64,000 nucleotides of DNA from Pseudonocardia humida (GTDB lineage Bacteria > Actinomycetota > Actinomycetes > Mycobacteriales > Pseudonocardiaceae), in NCBI RefSeq assembly GCF_023898865.1, contig NZ_JAGSOV010000011.1, positions 124,001 to 188,000 of the forward strand. The letters are read 5' to 3'. The position numbers and the translations under genes are program-made. Positions within the stretch are counted from its first letter, which is position 1. Each line of letters begins with the position of its first letter. Below are positions 15,985 through 24,195 of this stretch, in pieces. A model generated the notes under the pieces. The model had not been told where the DNA came from, did not search any database, and worked only from the letters and a program-made list of their open reading frames with translations.

Positions 15985-16995
15985 TCAGGCCTCGACGCGC
16001 GGGGGCAGGTCGAAGAGCGGGAAGAGCCGCTCGGTGTCCAGGAACGAGGTGATGCTCGAGATCCGCCCGTCGGCCACCTCGACCACCTGCAGCGCCCACG
16101 GCACCCCGCCCGGCCGGTACTGGCCGAACGCGGCCGAACCGTTCGCGGTGACCCGGCACAGCATCGAACCCTGGCAGCCGCTGCCCTGCCCCGACCACCA
16201 CCGCCGCAGCTCGGCCGGCCCGTGCAGCCAGGTGGCGTAGGGCGCCATCGACAGCGTCACGTCGAGGTGCAGCAGCGCGGTCAGCGCGTCGAGGTCGAAC
16301 CGCTCGAACGCCTCGACGTAGCGGGCCAGCAGCGCGTGCTGCCCGTCCCCGCCTCCACCGTCGCCGCGAAGCCCGTCGCCGGAGCCGCCACCGCGCTCGG
16401 CCAGCGTCGAGCGGGAGCGCTGCAGCGCGCTGTTGATCCCGGCGGTGGACGAGTCGAGCAGCTCGGCCACCTCGGCGGCCGACCACCGCAGCACGTCGCG
16501 CAGGATCAGCGCGGCCCGCTGGCGGGCCGGGAGGTGCTGCAGGGCCGCGACGAAGGCGAGGCGGACCGACTCGCGGGTGGCCACCTCCTCGGCCGGGTCC
16601 TGCGGGACGGGCGGCAGGACGCGGCCGTCGGGAACCGGCTCCACCCACGTCCGGCCCGGCAGCCGGTCCCCGACCAGGGCGTCGGCGGTCGAGGCCGCCG
16701 TGAGGTCCATCGGCAGGGCGCGCCGGCCGCGGGCCTTGCCGAGGTCGATGCACACGTTGGTGGCGATGCGGTACAGCCAGGTGCGCAGGCTGGAGCGCCC
16801 GTCGAACCGGTCGTGGGCCCGCCACGCCCGCACCAGCGTGTCCTGCACGGCGTCCTCGGCGTCGAACACCGAGCCGAGCATCCGGTAGCAGTAGCCGATC
16901 AGCTCGCCGCGGAACTGCTCCAGGTCGGCGGTGGCGTCGGCGGTGGCGTCGGCGGTGGCGTCGGCGCCGCGGGTCGCGTCGAGTGCTCGGGTCAT
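15985..16995 (-). CDS. ECF sigma factor with SnoaL-like C-terminal domain (SigG/SIGX5 type)
   Basis: A 336-residue sigma factor. Region 2 is GELIGYCYRMLGSVFDAEDAVQDTLVRAWRA, with SSLRTWLYRIATNVCIDL. Region 4 is LPARQRAALILRDVLRWSAAEVAELL and STAGINSALQRSRSTL. A C-terminal SnoaL/NTF2-like domain (RYVEAFERFDLDALTALLHLDVTLSMAPY...) replaces an anti-sigma factor, as in the actinobacterial SigG/SIGX5 group, where this domain controls activity. No anti-sigma gene is adjacent. The N-terminus holds a repeated ADAT coded by a 12-bp tandem repeat. Convergent with the dehydrogenase. Confidence 0.9.
   Translation of the reverse strand: MTRALDATRGADATADATADATADLEQFRGELIGYCYRMLGSVFDAEDAVQDTLVRAWRAHDRFDGRSSLRTWLYRIATNVCIDLGKARGRRALPMDLTAASTADALVGDRLPGRTWVEPVPDGRVLPPVPQDPAEEVATRESVRLAFVAALQHLPARQRAALILRDVLRWSAAEVAELLDSSTAGINSALQRSRSTLAERGGGSGDGLRGDGGGGDGQHALLARYVEAFERFDLDALTALLHLDVTLSMAPYATWLHGPAELRRWWSGQGSGCQGSMLCRVTANGSAAFGQYRPGGVPWALQVVEVADGRISSITSFLDTERLFPLFDLPPRVEA
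16924..16966. repeat. 12-bp tandem repeat inside the sigma-factor gene
   Basis: GTCGGCGGTGGC occurs three times without mismatch (16924-16959), followed by a partial copy. It encodes TADATADATAD near residues 12-24 of the sigma factor, before region 2. In-frame unit length means copy number could vary without breaking the gene. Confidence 0.85.
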
Positions 16996-17097
16996 CCGGA
17001 CGGTCCTCCAGTGGGCCTCGGCCGTGGGCTCAGCGGGGTAGACGGTAGTGCGGCGCGGAACTCATCGGTCGGATCGCCGGGCGCCGGCGAGGACCGC

Positions 17098-18231
17098 TCA
17101 ACCGCCGATCCGGACGACCTCCCCGGTGGTGGCGCGGCGCAGCGCCGCGGCCAGGCCGGGGGCGGGGGGGAGCCCGGCCCGCGCGGCGGCGGGCGCCGGC
17201 CGCCCCCCCCCCCCGCCGCCGCGGCGGCCCGCCCGGGCGGGGGGCCGGCCCCCCCCCGCGTCCAGGACGGTCGCGGTGGCCACCGCGTCCCGCGCGGCGA
17301 CGGGCACCGGGCCCTCGCCCCGCACCGCCGCGGCGAACGCCGGGTAGAAGGTGTCCCAGCGACCCCGCTCCGGGCGCAGCGGCTCGTCGGTGTCGCCGCG
17401 GTGCAGCCGGGCGCGGAACCCGGGCGGCTCGGTCCCCCAGGTATCGTCGTCCGGCGTCCGGCCGGCGACCAGGGCCTCCTCCTGGCCGTCGCCGTCGACG
17501 ATCACGCAGCTGCCGGTGGTGCCGGTGACCCGGTAGCGCGGGCCGGGGGCGGCCTGGCTCCAGCTGCCCCACAGGTGCGAGCGCGCGCCGCCGCGGTGGG
17601 TGAGCGCGACGAACACGTCGTCGTCGAGGCCGGACTCCCGGCGGCGGAGCTCGGCGTAGACGGACTCGACCGGGCCCAGCAGCACGAGCGCCTGGTCGAC
17701 CAGGTGGCTGCCGAAGTCGAGCAGGGTGCCGCCGCCCGCGGCGGGCGGGCCGGCCTGCGGGGCGAACCGCTCGAACCGCGACTCGAACCGGGTCACCTCG
17801 CCCAGCGCACCCTCCTCGACCAGCCGGCGCACGGTCCGGAACTCCGAGTCCCACCGCCGGTTCTGGTACGGGCTGAGCGCGAGGCCGAGCTCCTCGGCCA
17901 GCTCGGCGCTGCCCCGGGCGGCCCGGGCGTCCAGCGCGAAGGGCTTGTCGCACACCACGGCCAGCTCGAGGCGCAGGGCCCGCTCGGTGAGCGCGGTGTG
18001 GGTGTCGGCGGGGGTCGAGATCGCCACCGCCCGCACGCCCGCGGCCGCCAGCTCCTCCAGCCCGGCCACCGTGGCCGTGCCGGGCAGCTCCGCGGCCACC
18101 TGCTCCCGCCGCTGCGCCGACCCGGTCGCCACCGCGACCAGCTCGCACCCCGCCGCCGAGGCGATCAGCGGGGCGTGGAAGTACCGCCCGCCGAAGCCGT
18201 ACCCGACCAGCCCGAACCGCACCGGCTCCAT
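17098..18231 (-). CDS. Gfo/Idh/MocA family oxidoreductase with an odd low-complexity insert
   Basis: A 377-residue NAD(P)-dependent dehydrogenase of the glucose-fructose oxidoreductase/inositol dehydrogenase family. The Rossmann GLVGYGFGGRYFHAPLI opens the protein, with VVCDKPFALDARAA (the family's EKP motif reads DKP) and DFGSHLVDQALVLLG in the substrate domain. The ATG at 18231 follows AGGAGG. Near the end, VATATVLDA should be followed directly by ALRRATTGEVVRI; instead about 40 residues of Gly/Pro/Arg/Ala sequence intervene, coming from a homopolymer-rich tract. The frame is kept, so the enzyme may still fold. Substrate unknown. Confidence 0.8.
   Translation of the reverse strand: MEPVRFGLVGYGFGGRYFHAPLIASAAGCELVAVATGSAQRREQVAAELPGTATVAGLEELAAAGVRAVAISTPADTHTALTERALRLELAVVCDKPFALDARAARGSAELAEELGLALSPYQNRRWDSEFRTVRRLVEEGALGEVTRFESRFERFAPQAGPPAAGGGTLLDFGSHLVDQALVLLGPVESVYAELRRRESGLDDDVFVALTHRGGARSHLWGSWSQAAPGPRYRVTGTTGSCVIVDGDGQEEALVAGRTPDDDTWGTEPPGFRARLHRGDTDEPLRPERGRWDTFYPAFAAAVRGEGPVPVAARDAVATATVLDAGGGRPPARAGRRGGGGGGRPAPAAARAGLPPAPGLAAALRRATTGEVVRIGG
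17156..17260. other. Homopolymer-rich low-complexity tract in a coding region
   Basis: Almost pure G/C with runs of 7 G (17164-17170), 12 C (17203-17214), 6 G and 9 C (17249-17257). It interrupts the conserved C-terminus of the Gfo/Idh-type gene in frame. Either a real expansion or a consensus/assembly artefact. Confidence 0.7.
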
Positions 18232-18390
18232 CCACGTCCTCCTGGCCGTCCGCATCACCCCGTCACCGGCAACCTACGGGTTCGCTCCCGCGGACGGGCC
18301 CGAGTCCGTCGTGCGGGTGGGCCCCGGCCGCGGCGGCGGTAGCGTCGGCCCGAGCAGACGACACCAGGCAGACGACGCCGAGGGGCCGCG

Positions 18391-18945
18391 ATGTCCGCCG
18401 ACCGGATCGTGCTGGAGCTGCCGTTCCGCGGCACCTGGATCGCACCGTGCTGGCCACCGAGCCGCCCGAGCGGTTCTACGCGTTCGGGCTGCCCGTGCTG
18501 GCGCCCGCGGCCGGGCGGGTGGTGACCGCGCACGACGGCGAGACCGACCACGAGGCGCGGCGCTCGCAGCTCGCGCTGCTGCCCTACGCGCTGACCGAGG
18601 CGTCGCGGGTCCGCGCGGGCGCGGCGCCGTCGCCGGCAACCACGTGATCGTGGAACTGGCCGGTGGGCGGGGTACGTGCTGCTGGCCCACCTGCGCGCCG
18701 GCACGGTCCGGGTGCGGGAGGGCGAGGCCGTCGCGGTCGGGCAGGAGCTGGGCGAGTGCGGCAACTCGGGCAACTCGACCCAGCCGCACGTGCACGTCCA
18801 GGTCATGGACGCCGCCGACGCGCGCGTCGCCCAGGGGCTCCCGATGGCCTTCCGGGGGTACCGGGGGTGGTCGCGCTCGGGCGGTCCGCCCGACGCCGTC
18901 GAGGTGGGCATCCCCGACGAGGCGCAGGTCGTCGAGCCGCTGTGA
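18391..18945 (+). pseudogene. M23-family metallopeptidase-like gene, multiply frameshifted
   Basis: Recognisable pieces in three frames: MSADRIVLELPFRGTWIA from 18391, then YAFGLPVLAPAAGRVVTAHD...HEARRSQLALLPYAL from about 18450, a short ATCGTGGAACTGG stretch (NHVIVELAGG) near 18640-18665, and VLLAHLRAGTVRVREGE ... GECGNSGNSTQPHVHVQV from about 18676. These belong to one M23/LytM-like family in which the H-x-H of QPHVHVQ is the zinc site. At least three frame changes and a missing block after FRGTW, which includes the first zinc-ligand region, make it non-functional as read. Sequencing errors could explain part of this, but not the missing block. Confidence 0.7.
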
Positions 18946-18985
18946 GCCGGCGGCCCGCGGGGTGCGGGCACCGACGGCCGCGGGA

Positions 18986-19606
18986 TCAGTACTGGTTGGT
19001 CGCCACGTCGCGGGCCAGCATCTCGTCGACGGCCGCCGCGGACACCTCGGCGCCGCGCTGACCCCGCACGATCTCCCCCGCCGTGGGCACCGCCGCGCGC
19101 TCGGGCCAGCTCGCGGCGTTCCACAGCGACGAGCGCGCGAACGCCTTCGCGCAGTGCAGGAACAGCTCCTCGACCAGCACCTCGACCGCGAGCACCGGGA
19201 CGCTGCCGCGCACGGCCATCCGCTCCAGGTACGGAGCCCCGGTGACGATCCGCGCCGTGCCGTTGAGCCGCAGCGTGTCGCCGTACCCGGGGACCAGGAA
19301 CAGCAGGCCGACGCGCGGGTTCTGCAGGATGTTGGTCAGGCTGTCCAGGCGCCGGTTGCCCTTGCGGTCGGCGATGGCGATCGTGTGCTCGTCCAGGACC
19401 AGCGCCCCGCGGCCGGGCGGGTCGCCGCGGGGCGAGACGTCGCAGGTGCCGTCGGCGGCGGTCGTCGCGAGCAGGAAGAACGGGCTGGACTCGAGGAACC
19501 GCCGCGAGGTGTCGTCGATGCGCGAGACGGCCTTGCCTGCGACCGCGGGGTGGGGCTCGGCCACCAGGCTCCGCAGCTCGGCGGACGTCGTGATCACGCT
19601 GGTCAT
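18986..19606 (-). CDS. Pyridoxamine 5'-phosphate oxidase-fold protein
   Basis: A 206-residue flavin-binding split-barrel protein. FLESSPFFLLATTAADGTCDVSPRGDPPG is the first strand pair, followed by RKGNRRLDSLTNILQNPRVGLLFLVPGYGDTLRLNG, the phosphate-binding part typical of the MSMEG_1061-type PPOX-putative group. The C-terminus LVEELFLHCAKAFARSSLW with RSSLW is also diagnostic. Members bind FMN or F420 and reduce or oxidise small molecules; the substrate is unknown. Convergent with the peptidase pseudogene and upstream-adjacent to lspA on the same strand. Confidence 0.85.
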   Translation of the reverse strand: MTSVITTSAELRSLVAEPHPAVAGKAVSRIDDTSRRFLESSPFFLLATTAADGTCDVSPRGDPPGRGALVLDEHTIAIADRKGNRRLDSLTNILQNPRVGLLFLVPGYGDTLRLNGTARIVTGAPYLERMAVRGSVPVLAVEVLVEELFLHCAKAFARSSLWNAASWPERAAVPTAGEIVRGQRGAEVSAAAVDEMLARDVATNQY

Positions 19607-19631
19607 CTGCTGAGGCTAACGCCGACCACCG

Positions 19632-20192
19632 TCAGTTCTGCGCGACCGGCTCCGCCGCGGGGCGGTGGTCGATCCCGAGGAACGTCAGCAGCACGAGGTA
19701 GACGGCCCCGCCCACCAGCGCGATGTCGGCGACGTTGCCGACGAACCAGCCGTTGTAGTCGATGAAGTCGACGATGTGGCCGCGCGCGAACCCCGGCTCG
19801 CGCAGCAACCGGTCGCCCAGGTGGCTGGTGGCGCCGCCGAGCAGCGCCCCCACCCCGATCGCCCAGCTCACGGTGACGACCCGCGGGGCGAACACCGCCA
19901 GCCCCACGACCGCGACGGCGGCGATGCAGGTGAGGATCCAGGTCAGCTCGGAGGCCAGGCCGAAGGCGGCACCCGGGTTGTAGATCAACCGCCACTGGAT
20001 GAACGTGCCCAGCACCGGCGTCGCCTCCCCCGGTGCCATCGTCGACTCCGCCCACCACTTGGTGAGCTGGTCGAGGGCGAGGACACCCGCGGCGAGCAGC
20101 AGGATTCCCAGCAGGATCGGGCGGTTCACGCCGGGTCGGCGGTCCCCGGGAGGCGGGGGCGAGTCGTCCACCGGTCCGAGACTAGTGGCCAC
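19632..20192 (-). CDS. lspA: Lipoprotein signal peptidase (signal peptidase II)
   Basis: A 186-residue membrane aspartic protease that removes signal peptides from prolipoproteins. It has four transmembrane segments. Conserved blocks are DQLTKWWAE near helix 1, NPGAAFG, and the two catalytic Asp regions GHIVDFIDY and FVGNVADIALVGGAVYL. The N-terminal 20 residues are hydrophilic (PVDDSPPPPGDRRPG). The first 11 bp overlap the 3' end of the AraC-type gene, so the two may be co-transcribed. An obvious client in this window is the iron-binding lipoprotein at 42857. Confidence 0.93.
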   Translation of the reverse strand: MATSLGPVDDSPPPPGDRRPGVNRPILLGILLLAAGVLALDQLTKWWAESTMAPGEATPVLGTFIQWRLIYNPGAAFGLASELTWILTCIAAVAVVGLAVFAPRVVTVSWAIGVGALLGGATSHLGDRLLREPGFARGHIVDFIDYNGWFVGNVADIALVGGAVYLVLLTFLGIDHRPAAEPVAQN

Positions 20193-21138
20193 GGGCCGCC
20201 GGCCGAGCCCGGTCGACCGCGGCCCGGTACGCGGTCGGGCTGGTCCCGACGCTGCGCCGGAAGTGCCGGCGCAGGGTGGTGGCGGTGCCGAGGCCGCAGC
20301 GCGCCGCGATCTGCTCGACGCTGGCGTCGGTGTCCTCCAGCAGCTCCCTGGCCAGCGCGAGCCGCTGCTGGAGCAGCCAGGACAGGGGGCCGGTCCCGAC
20401 CTCGGCGCGCATGCGCCGGGCCAGCTGGCGGCTGCTCAGCCCGGCCTCGCGGGCGAGGTCGGCGACGGAGAAGGGGCGGTCGAGGCGCGCCCGGACCCGT
20501 TCCAGCGCCGTCGCGAGGCCGTCCGGGGTGTGCGGGCGGGCGATGAACTGCACCTGCCCGCCGGTCCGGGGCCCCGGCCCGACCAACCGCCGGACCAGGC
20601 CGTTGGCCGCGGCGTCGCCGTGGTCGGCGCGCACCAGGTGCACGCACAGGTCCAGGGCGGCCGTCTTGCCCGCCGAGGTCAGCACCCGCCCGTCGACGAC
20701 GTAGAGGACGTCGTCGCGGACCCGCACGCGCGGGTGGCGGGCGGCCAGCTGGTCGGCGTGCTGCCAGTGGGTCGCGGCCTCGCGCCCGTCCAGCAGGCCC
20801 GCGGCGGCCAGCAGGAACGCGCCCGTGCACAGCGATACGACGCGCGCGCCGCGGTCGTGCGCGGCGACCAGCGCGGCCAGCAGGGCCGGGTCGGGTGCGG
20901 CGTCCGGGTCGCTGGTGGAGGGGACGACGACGGTGTCGGTGTCGCGCAGCGCGGAGAGGTCCGCAGTGGGGACGTCGGGCAGCCACGGCGACGGCGCCCC
21001 GTCCGGCGTGCAGACCGTCAGGTCGTACCACCGCCCGCTCGGGGACAGGTCGGCGCGGTCCACGCCGAACACCTCCGCGGCGATCGCCAGCTCGAACAGC
21101 ATCGTGTGCTCGTGCACGACGAGCGCTACCCGGCGCAT
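20182..21138 (-). CDS. GlxA/FtrA-type regulator: DJ-1/PfpI domain plus AraC helix-turn-helix
   Basis: A 318-residue regulator. Residues 1-170 form a DJ-1/PfpI-like amidase fold with VSLCTGAFLLAAAGLLDGREAATHW around the nucleophile-elbow Cys. Residues 215-310 form the AraC domain (RPFSVADLAREAGLSSRQLARRM, VEQIAARCGLGTATTLRRHFRRSVG). Such proteins usually activate adjacent metabolic genes; the divergent saccharopine-dehydrogenase-like gene, 71 bp away, is the natural candidate. The 3' end overlaps lspA. Confidence 0.88.
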   Translation of the reverse strand: MRRVALVVHEHTMLFELAIAAEVFGVDRADLSPSGRWYDLTVCTPDGAPSPWLPDVPTADLSALRDTDTVVVPSTSDPDAAPDPALLAALVAAHDRGARVVSLCTGAFLLAAAGLLDGREAATHWQHADQLAARHPRVRVRDDVLYVVDGRVLTSAGKTAALDLCVHLVRADHGDAAANGLVRRLVGPGPRTGGQVQFIARPHTPDGLATALERVRARLDRPFSVADLAREAGLSSRQLARRMRAEVGTGPLSWLLQQRLALARELLEDTDASVEQIAARCGLGTATTLRRHFRRSVGTSPTAYRAAVDRARPAARGH

Positions 21139-21209
21139 GTCGGGAACTGTACGAGAGACGTCGCGTCCGGCGGTGGAGCCCGCGCACGCCCGCGACCAGG
21201 CTCATCGGC

Positions 21210-22265
21210 GTGGAAGGACTCCCCAGCCCGGCCCCCTCGACGCGGCGGGACCAGCCCGCGCGGTCCGTCGTCGTGTACGGGGCCTACGGCCACACCGGCC
21301 GGTTCGTCACCGCCGAGCTGCTCCGGCGCGGGCTCGTGCCGGTGCTGTCCGGGCGCGACCCCGACCGGCTCGCCGCGCTCGCCGCCGACTCCCCCGACCT
21401 CGACGCGCGCCCGGCGGCCGTCGACGACCCGGTGGCGCTGGGGCGGGCGTTCGCCGGCGCCGCGGCCGTCGTCAACTGCGCCGGCCCGTTCGCGGACACC
21501 GCCGGGCCGGTGGCCGCGGCGGCCGTCGCCGGCCGGGCCCACTACCTCGACGTCACCGCCGAGCAGTCTTCGGTGCAGGCCCTCTACCGGGACGCCGACG
21601 AGGGCGCCCGCGCGGCCGGTGTCGCCGTCGTCCCCGCCGCGGCCTTCTACGGCGGGCTGCCCGACCTGCTGGCCACCGCGGCCACCGCGGGCTGGGAGGG
21701 CGCCGACGAGATCACCGTGGGGATCGGGCTGGACCGGTGGTGGCCGACCGCTGGCACCCGCACCACCGGACGGCGCAACACCGCGCCGCGGCTGGTGGTC
21801 AGCGATGGTCGGCTGGCCCCGGCTCCGCTCTCGCCACCCGCCCGGACCTGGCCGTTCCCGGACCCGCTCGGGCCGCGGCAGGTGGTGGCGACCTCCTTCT
21901 CCGAGATCATCACGATGGCCCGGCACCTCCCGGCGTCGACCATCCGGACCTACCTGGACCTCGCCGCGCTGGAGGACCTGCGCGACCCCGCGACCCCGCC
22001 GCCGCGCGCGGTCGACGACTCGGGGCGCTCCGCGCAGCGGTTCCTGGTCGAGGTCGTCGCCCGCCGCGGCACCGAGGAGCGCCGGGTGGCGGCGGGCGGG
22101 CGCGACATCTACGCCGTCTCGGCGCCGATCGTCGTGGAGGTGGCGGCCCGCCTCGTCGACGGGCGGTCGGCGGTGGTCGGGGTGGCGGCGCCGGGCGAGG
22201 TGCTCGACGGCGAGGACGGCCTCGCCGCGCTCAGCCCGCACCCACTGACGATCACCCGGAGGTAG
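21210..22265 (+). CDS. Saccharopine dehydrogenase-like NAD(P)-binding protein
   Basis: A 351-residue protein starting GTG (MEGLPSPAPSTRRDQ) with the Rossmann motif VVYGAYGHTGRFVTAELL at residues 20-37 and a conserved VVNCAGPFADTAGPV, HYLDVTAEQ. These are typical of the saccharopine-reductase-like/trans-acting enoyl reductase family found in many actinobacteria. The second half lacks a recognisable lysine-pathway active site, so true saccharopine metabolism is unlikely. The start is uncertain; the Rossmann strand begins at SVVVYG. Divergent from the AraC/DJ-1 regulator. Confidence 0.72.
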   Translation: MEGLPSPAPSTRRDQPARSVVVYGAYGHTGRFVTAELLRRGLVPVLSGRDPDRLAALAADSPDLDARPAAVDDPVALGRAFAGAAAVVNCAGPFADTAGPVAAAAVAGRAHYLDVTAEQSSVQALYRDADEGARAAGVAVVPAAAFYGGLPDLLATAATAGWEGADEITVGIGLDRWWPTAGTRTTGRRNTAPRLVVSDGRLAPAPLSPPARTWPFPDPLGPRQVVATSFSEIITMARHLPASTIRTYLDLAALEDLRDPATPPPRAVDDSGRSAQRFLVEVVARRGTEERRVAAGGRDIYAVSAPIVVEVAARLVDGRSAVVGVAAPGEVLDGEDGLAALSPHPLTITRR

Positions 22266-22271
22266 GCGCCC

Positions 22272-23237
22272 CTACGGCGTGCGGGAGTCCCACCAGCCGA
22301 GCACCCGGGTCCCGGACAGGGTCAGCCACTTCGACGGCTCCCCCGCCGCCGCGTCGACCTCGAACCACACCCGCCCGGGGTGCCTGCGGTCCTGCAGCCA
22401 GGTGCCGTCGGGGCGGCGGGCGGCCCGGACGATCTCCATCGCCTCGGCCAGCCGCGGGTCCGGCGGCACGTCGTCGCGCAGCGACGCCTCCCGGAAGTAC
22501 TCCGCCGCGTTGAGCACGCTGTAGAACCAGCGGAACGGGTAGGCGAAGTGGTCGACCCAGGGCGCCACCGGTTCGCCCGTGGAGAGCTTGCGGAACAGCC
22601 CGCGCCGCAGCAGGTACTCCTCCCCGGAGCGCCGGGCGGCGCGGGTGGCGTCGGTGCCGCCGGTGGCGACCTCGTGGGCCAGCAGGCCCTTGAGCGCGTT
22701 GAGCGTCGAGTGGAACGACGAGCGCGTCGACCCCTCGACCCACTCGCAGTTCCAGCCGCCGTCGGGCAGCCGGTGCTCGACGAACCAGTCGGCGACGGCG
22801 GTGACGTCCACGCCGAGCCACACGCCGTTCGCGAGCGTCCAGCCGTTGATGCAGCAGTCGACCTCGCCGCCCCAGTAGGGCAGGTCGTCGTACTCCCAGC
22901 GACAGTTCTGGGCGAGCAGCTCGGCCGTGCGGCGCTCGCGCAGGACGGCCGGGTCCAGGCCCCACTCCCGCAGCGAGTTCAACGTCCAGGTGGTCGCCGT
23001 CCAGGGCTGGCCGTCCTCGGCCGCCTCGTCGTGGCCCGCCGGGAAGTACGCGCCACCGGCCCACCGGCCGTCCGGGTCCTGCAGCGCGAGCAGCCGCGCG
23101 CCGAAGCCCTCGGTCGCGACCCGCGCTCGCGTCGCCCGCCAGACGCCGGGCTCCTCGCCCAGCAGGTCGCGCTCGACCTGCCAGCGCAGCGCCGGGTCGG
23201 ACTCGTGCAGCCACGCCGTCAGCGCCTCGCTCACCAC
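22272..23237 (-). CDS. Squalene-cyclase-like (alpha/alpha toroid) protein, unknown function
   Basis: A 321-residue soluble protein with repeated toroid helices and QW-like turns: LLALQDPDGRWAGGAYFP, LPYWGGEVDCCINGWTLANG, RLPDGGWNCEWVEGSTRSSFHSTLNALKGLL, RPDGTWLQ. The DGGWNCE and DGTW segments resemble the QW motifs of squalene/oxidosqualene cyclases, but the catalytic DxDD motif is absent and the length is half that of a cyclase. Actinobacterial homologues are usually labelled squalene cyclase-like only by fold. Convergent with the saccharopine-like gene, 6 bp apart. Confidence 0.7.
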   Translation of the reverse strand: MVSEALTAWLHESDPALRWQVERDLLGEEPGVWRATRARVATEGFGARLLALQDPDGRWAGGAYFPAGHDEAAEDGQPWTATTWTLNSLREWGLDPAVLRERRTAELLAQNCRWEYDDLPYWGGEVDCCINGWTLANGVWLGVDVTAVADWFVEHRLPDGGWNCEWVEGSTRSSFHSTLNALKGLLAHEVATGGTDATRAARRSGEEYLLRRGLFRKLSTGEPVAPWVDHFAYPFRWFYSVLNAAEYFREASLRDDVPPDPRLAEAMEIVRAARRPDGTWLQDRRHPGRVWFEVDAAAGEPSKWLTLSGTRVLGWWDSRTP

Positions 23238-23265
23238 GGAGCGTGACCCTAGTGGTCCCCTCCCC

Positions 23266-23931
23266 TCAGATGCTGCGCAGCACCGAGACGACGATCCCCA
23301 GCACGACGCACTCGTCGCCGTCGATGACGTCGTAGGCGGGGTTGCGCGGCTCCAGGTAGATGTGCCCGTTGCGGCGGCGGAACACCTTCACCGTCGCCTC
23401 GCCGTCGATCATCGCGGCGACGATCTGGCCCGAGTGGGCCTCCGACTGCTGGCGCACCACGACGGTGTCGCCGTCGCAGATCGCCGCGTCGACCATCGAG
23501 TCGCCGCGCACCCGCAGCGCGAACGCGGTGCCGCGCCCGGCCAGCTCGCGGGGCAGCGTCAGGACGTCGTCGACGTGCTGCTCGGCCACGATCGGGGAGC
23601 CGGCGGCGATGTCGCCGACCACCGGGACGGCCACCGAGTCGGCCGCGGCCGCCCGCTGCCCGGGCTCGCGCAGGAAGAGCCGCACGTCGATCGGCCGGCA
23701 CACGGCAGCGCCCCGCCGCAGGAAGCCCTTCTCCTCCAGGCTCGCCACGTGCCGGGACACCGACGACGCCGACCGCAGGCCGACGGCGTCGCCGATCTCG
23801 CGCGTGCCCGGCGCGTACCCGTGGCGGACCACGAAGTCCCGGATCGCGACCAGGATCCGCTGCTGGCGCGGCGGCAGCGCCGAGGTGTCCAGGTGGCCGA
23901 ACGGATCGAGGTCGTCGCTGGCGTGCACCAC
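23266..23931 (-). CDS. lexA: LexA-type SOS repressor
   Basis: A 221-residue repressor. Winged helix: LPPRQQRILVAIRDFVVRHGYAPGTREIGDAVGLRSASSVSRHVASLEEKGFL. The autocleavage site is AG in VGDIAAGSPIVAEQ. The catalytic Ser is in RGDSMVDAAICDGD and the Lys in GEATVKVF, so RecA-stimulated self-cleavage should be intact. The first 43 codons of the open frame lack a good start; GTG at 23931 (MVHASDDLDPF) fits the family length better. The recognition helix SSVSRHVASL differs from the usual SSVAHQLKxL, so its operator may differ and it could be a second LexA-like protein. Confidence 0.85.
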   Translation of the reverse strand: MVHASDDLDPFGHLDTSALPPRQQRILVAIRDFVVRHGYAPGTREIGDAVGLRSASSVSRHVASLEEKGFLRRGAAVCRPIDVRLFLREPGQRAAAADSVAVPVVGDIAAGSPIVAEQHVDDVLTLPRELAGRGTAFALRVRGDSMVDAAICDGDTVVVRQQSEAHSGQIVAAMIDGEATVKVFRRRNGHIYLEPRNPAYDVIDGDECVVLGIVVSVLRSI

Positions 23932-24129
23932 GGGATGGTAGAGCCGGGGCCGCGGTCGCCGGACACGCGCCGGGGGCGATCTCCCGATCCCGTCCGACCA
24001 GGGCCGTCGGGCACTCGCGGCACCGTCCTGTCCGGACTGTCCGGGTCCGGGCCGGCGCACGGAGCTCCCTGCCTGGTCAGGCCCCGGTTCTCGGTTCCGT
24101 TGCAGCCAGTCACGATTCGTAGCAAACCC

Positions 24130-24142
24130 CTACTCTGAGTAG
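24130..24142. promoter_or_regulatory. Inverted repeat CTACTC-T-GAGTAG upstream of the heptose cluster
   Basis: Perfect 6-bp arms around a single T, in a locally AT-rich patch, 54 bp before the first gene of the heptose cluster and 200 bp from the divergent lexA. Its position fits an operator for the cluster. The binding protein is unknown. Confidence 0.45.
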
Positions 24143-24195
24143 TAGTCAGCGCGCGCGCGTTTGAAGCAGTCGGGGGCGGCGACACGGTCGACGTG

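Noticed and set aside
13387-18342. A 1651-codon open frame on the plus strand
   Set aside because: It runs through purU, the EEP gene, the dehydrogenase and the sigma factor in wrong frames; low-complexity translation and no domain of its own.
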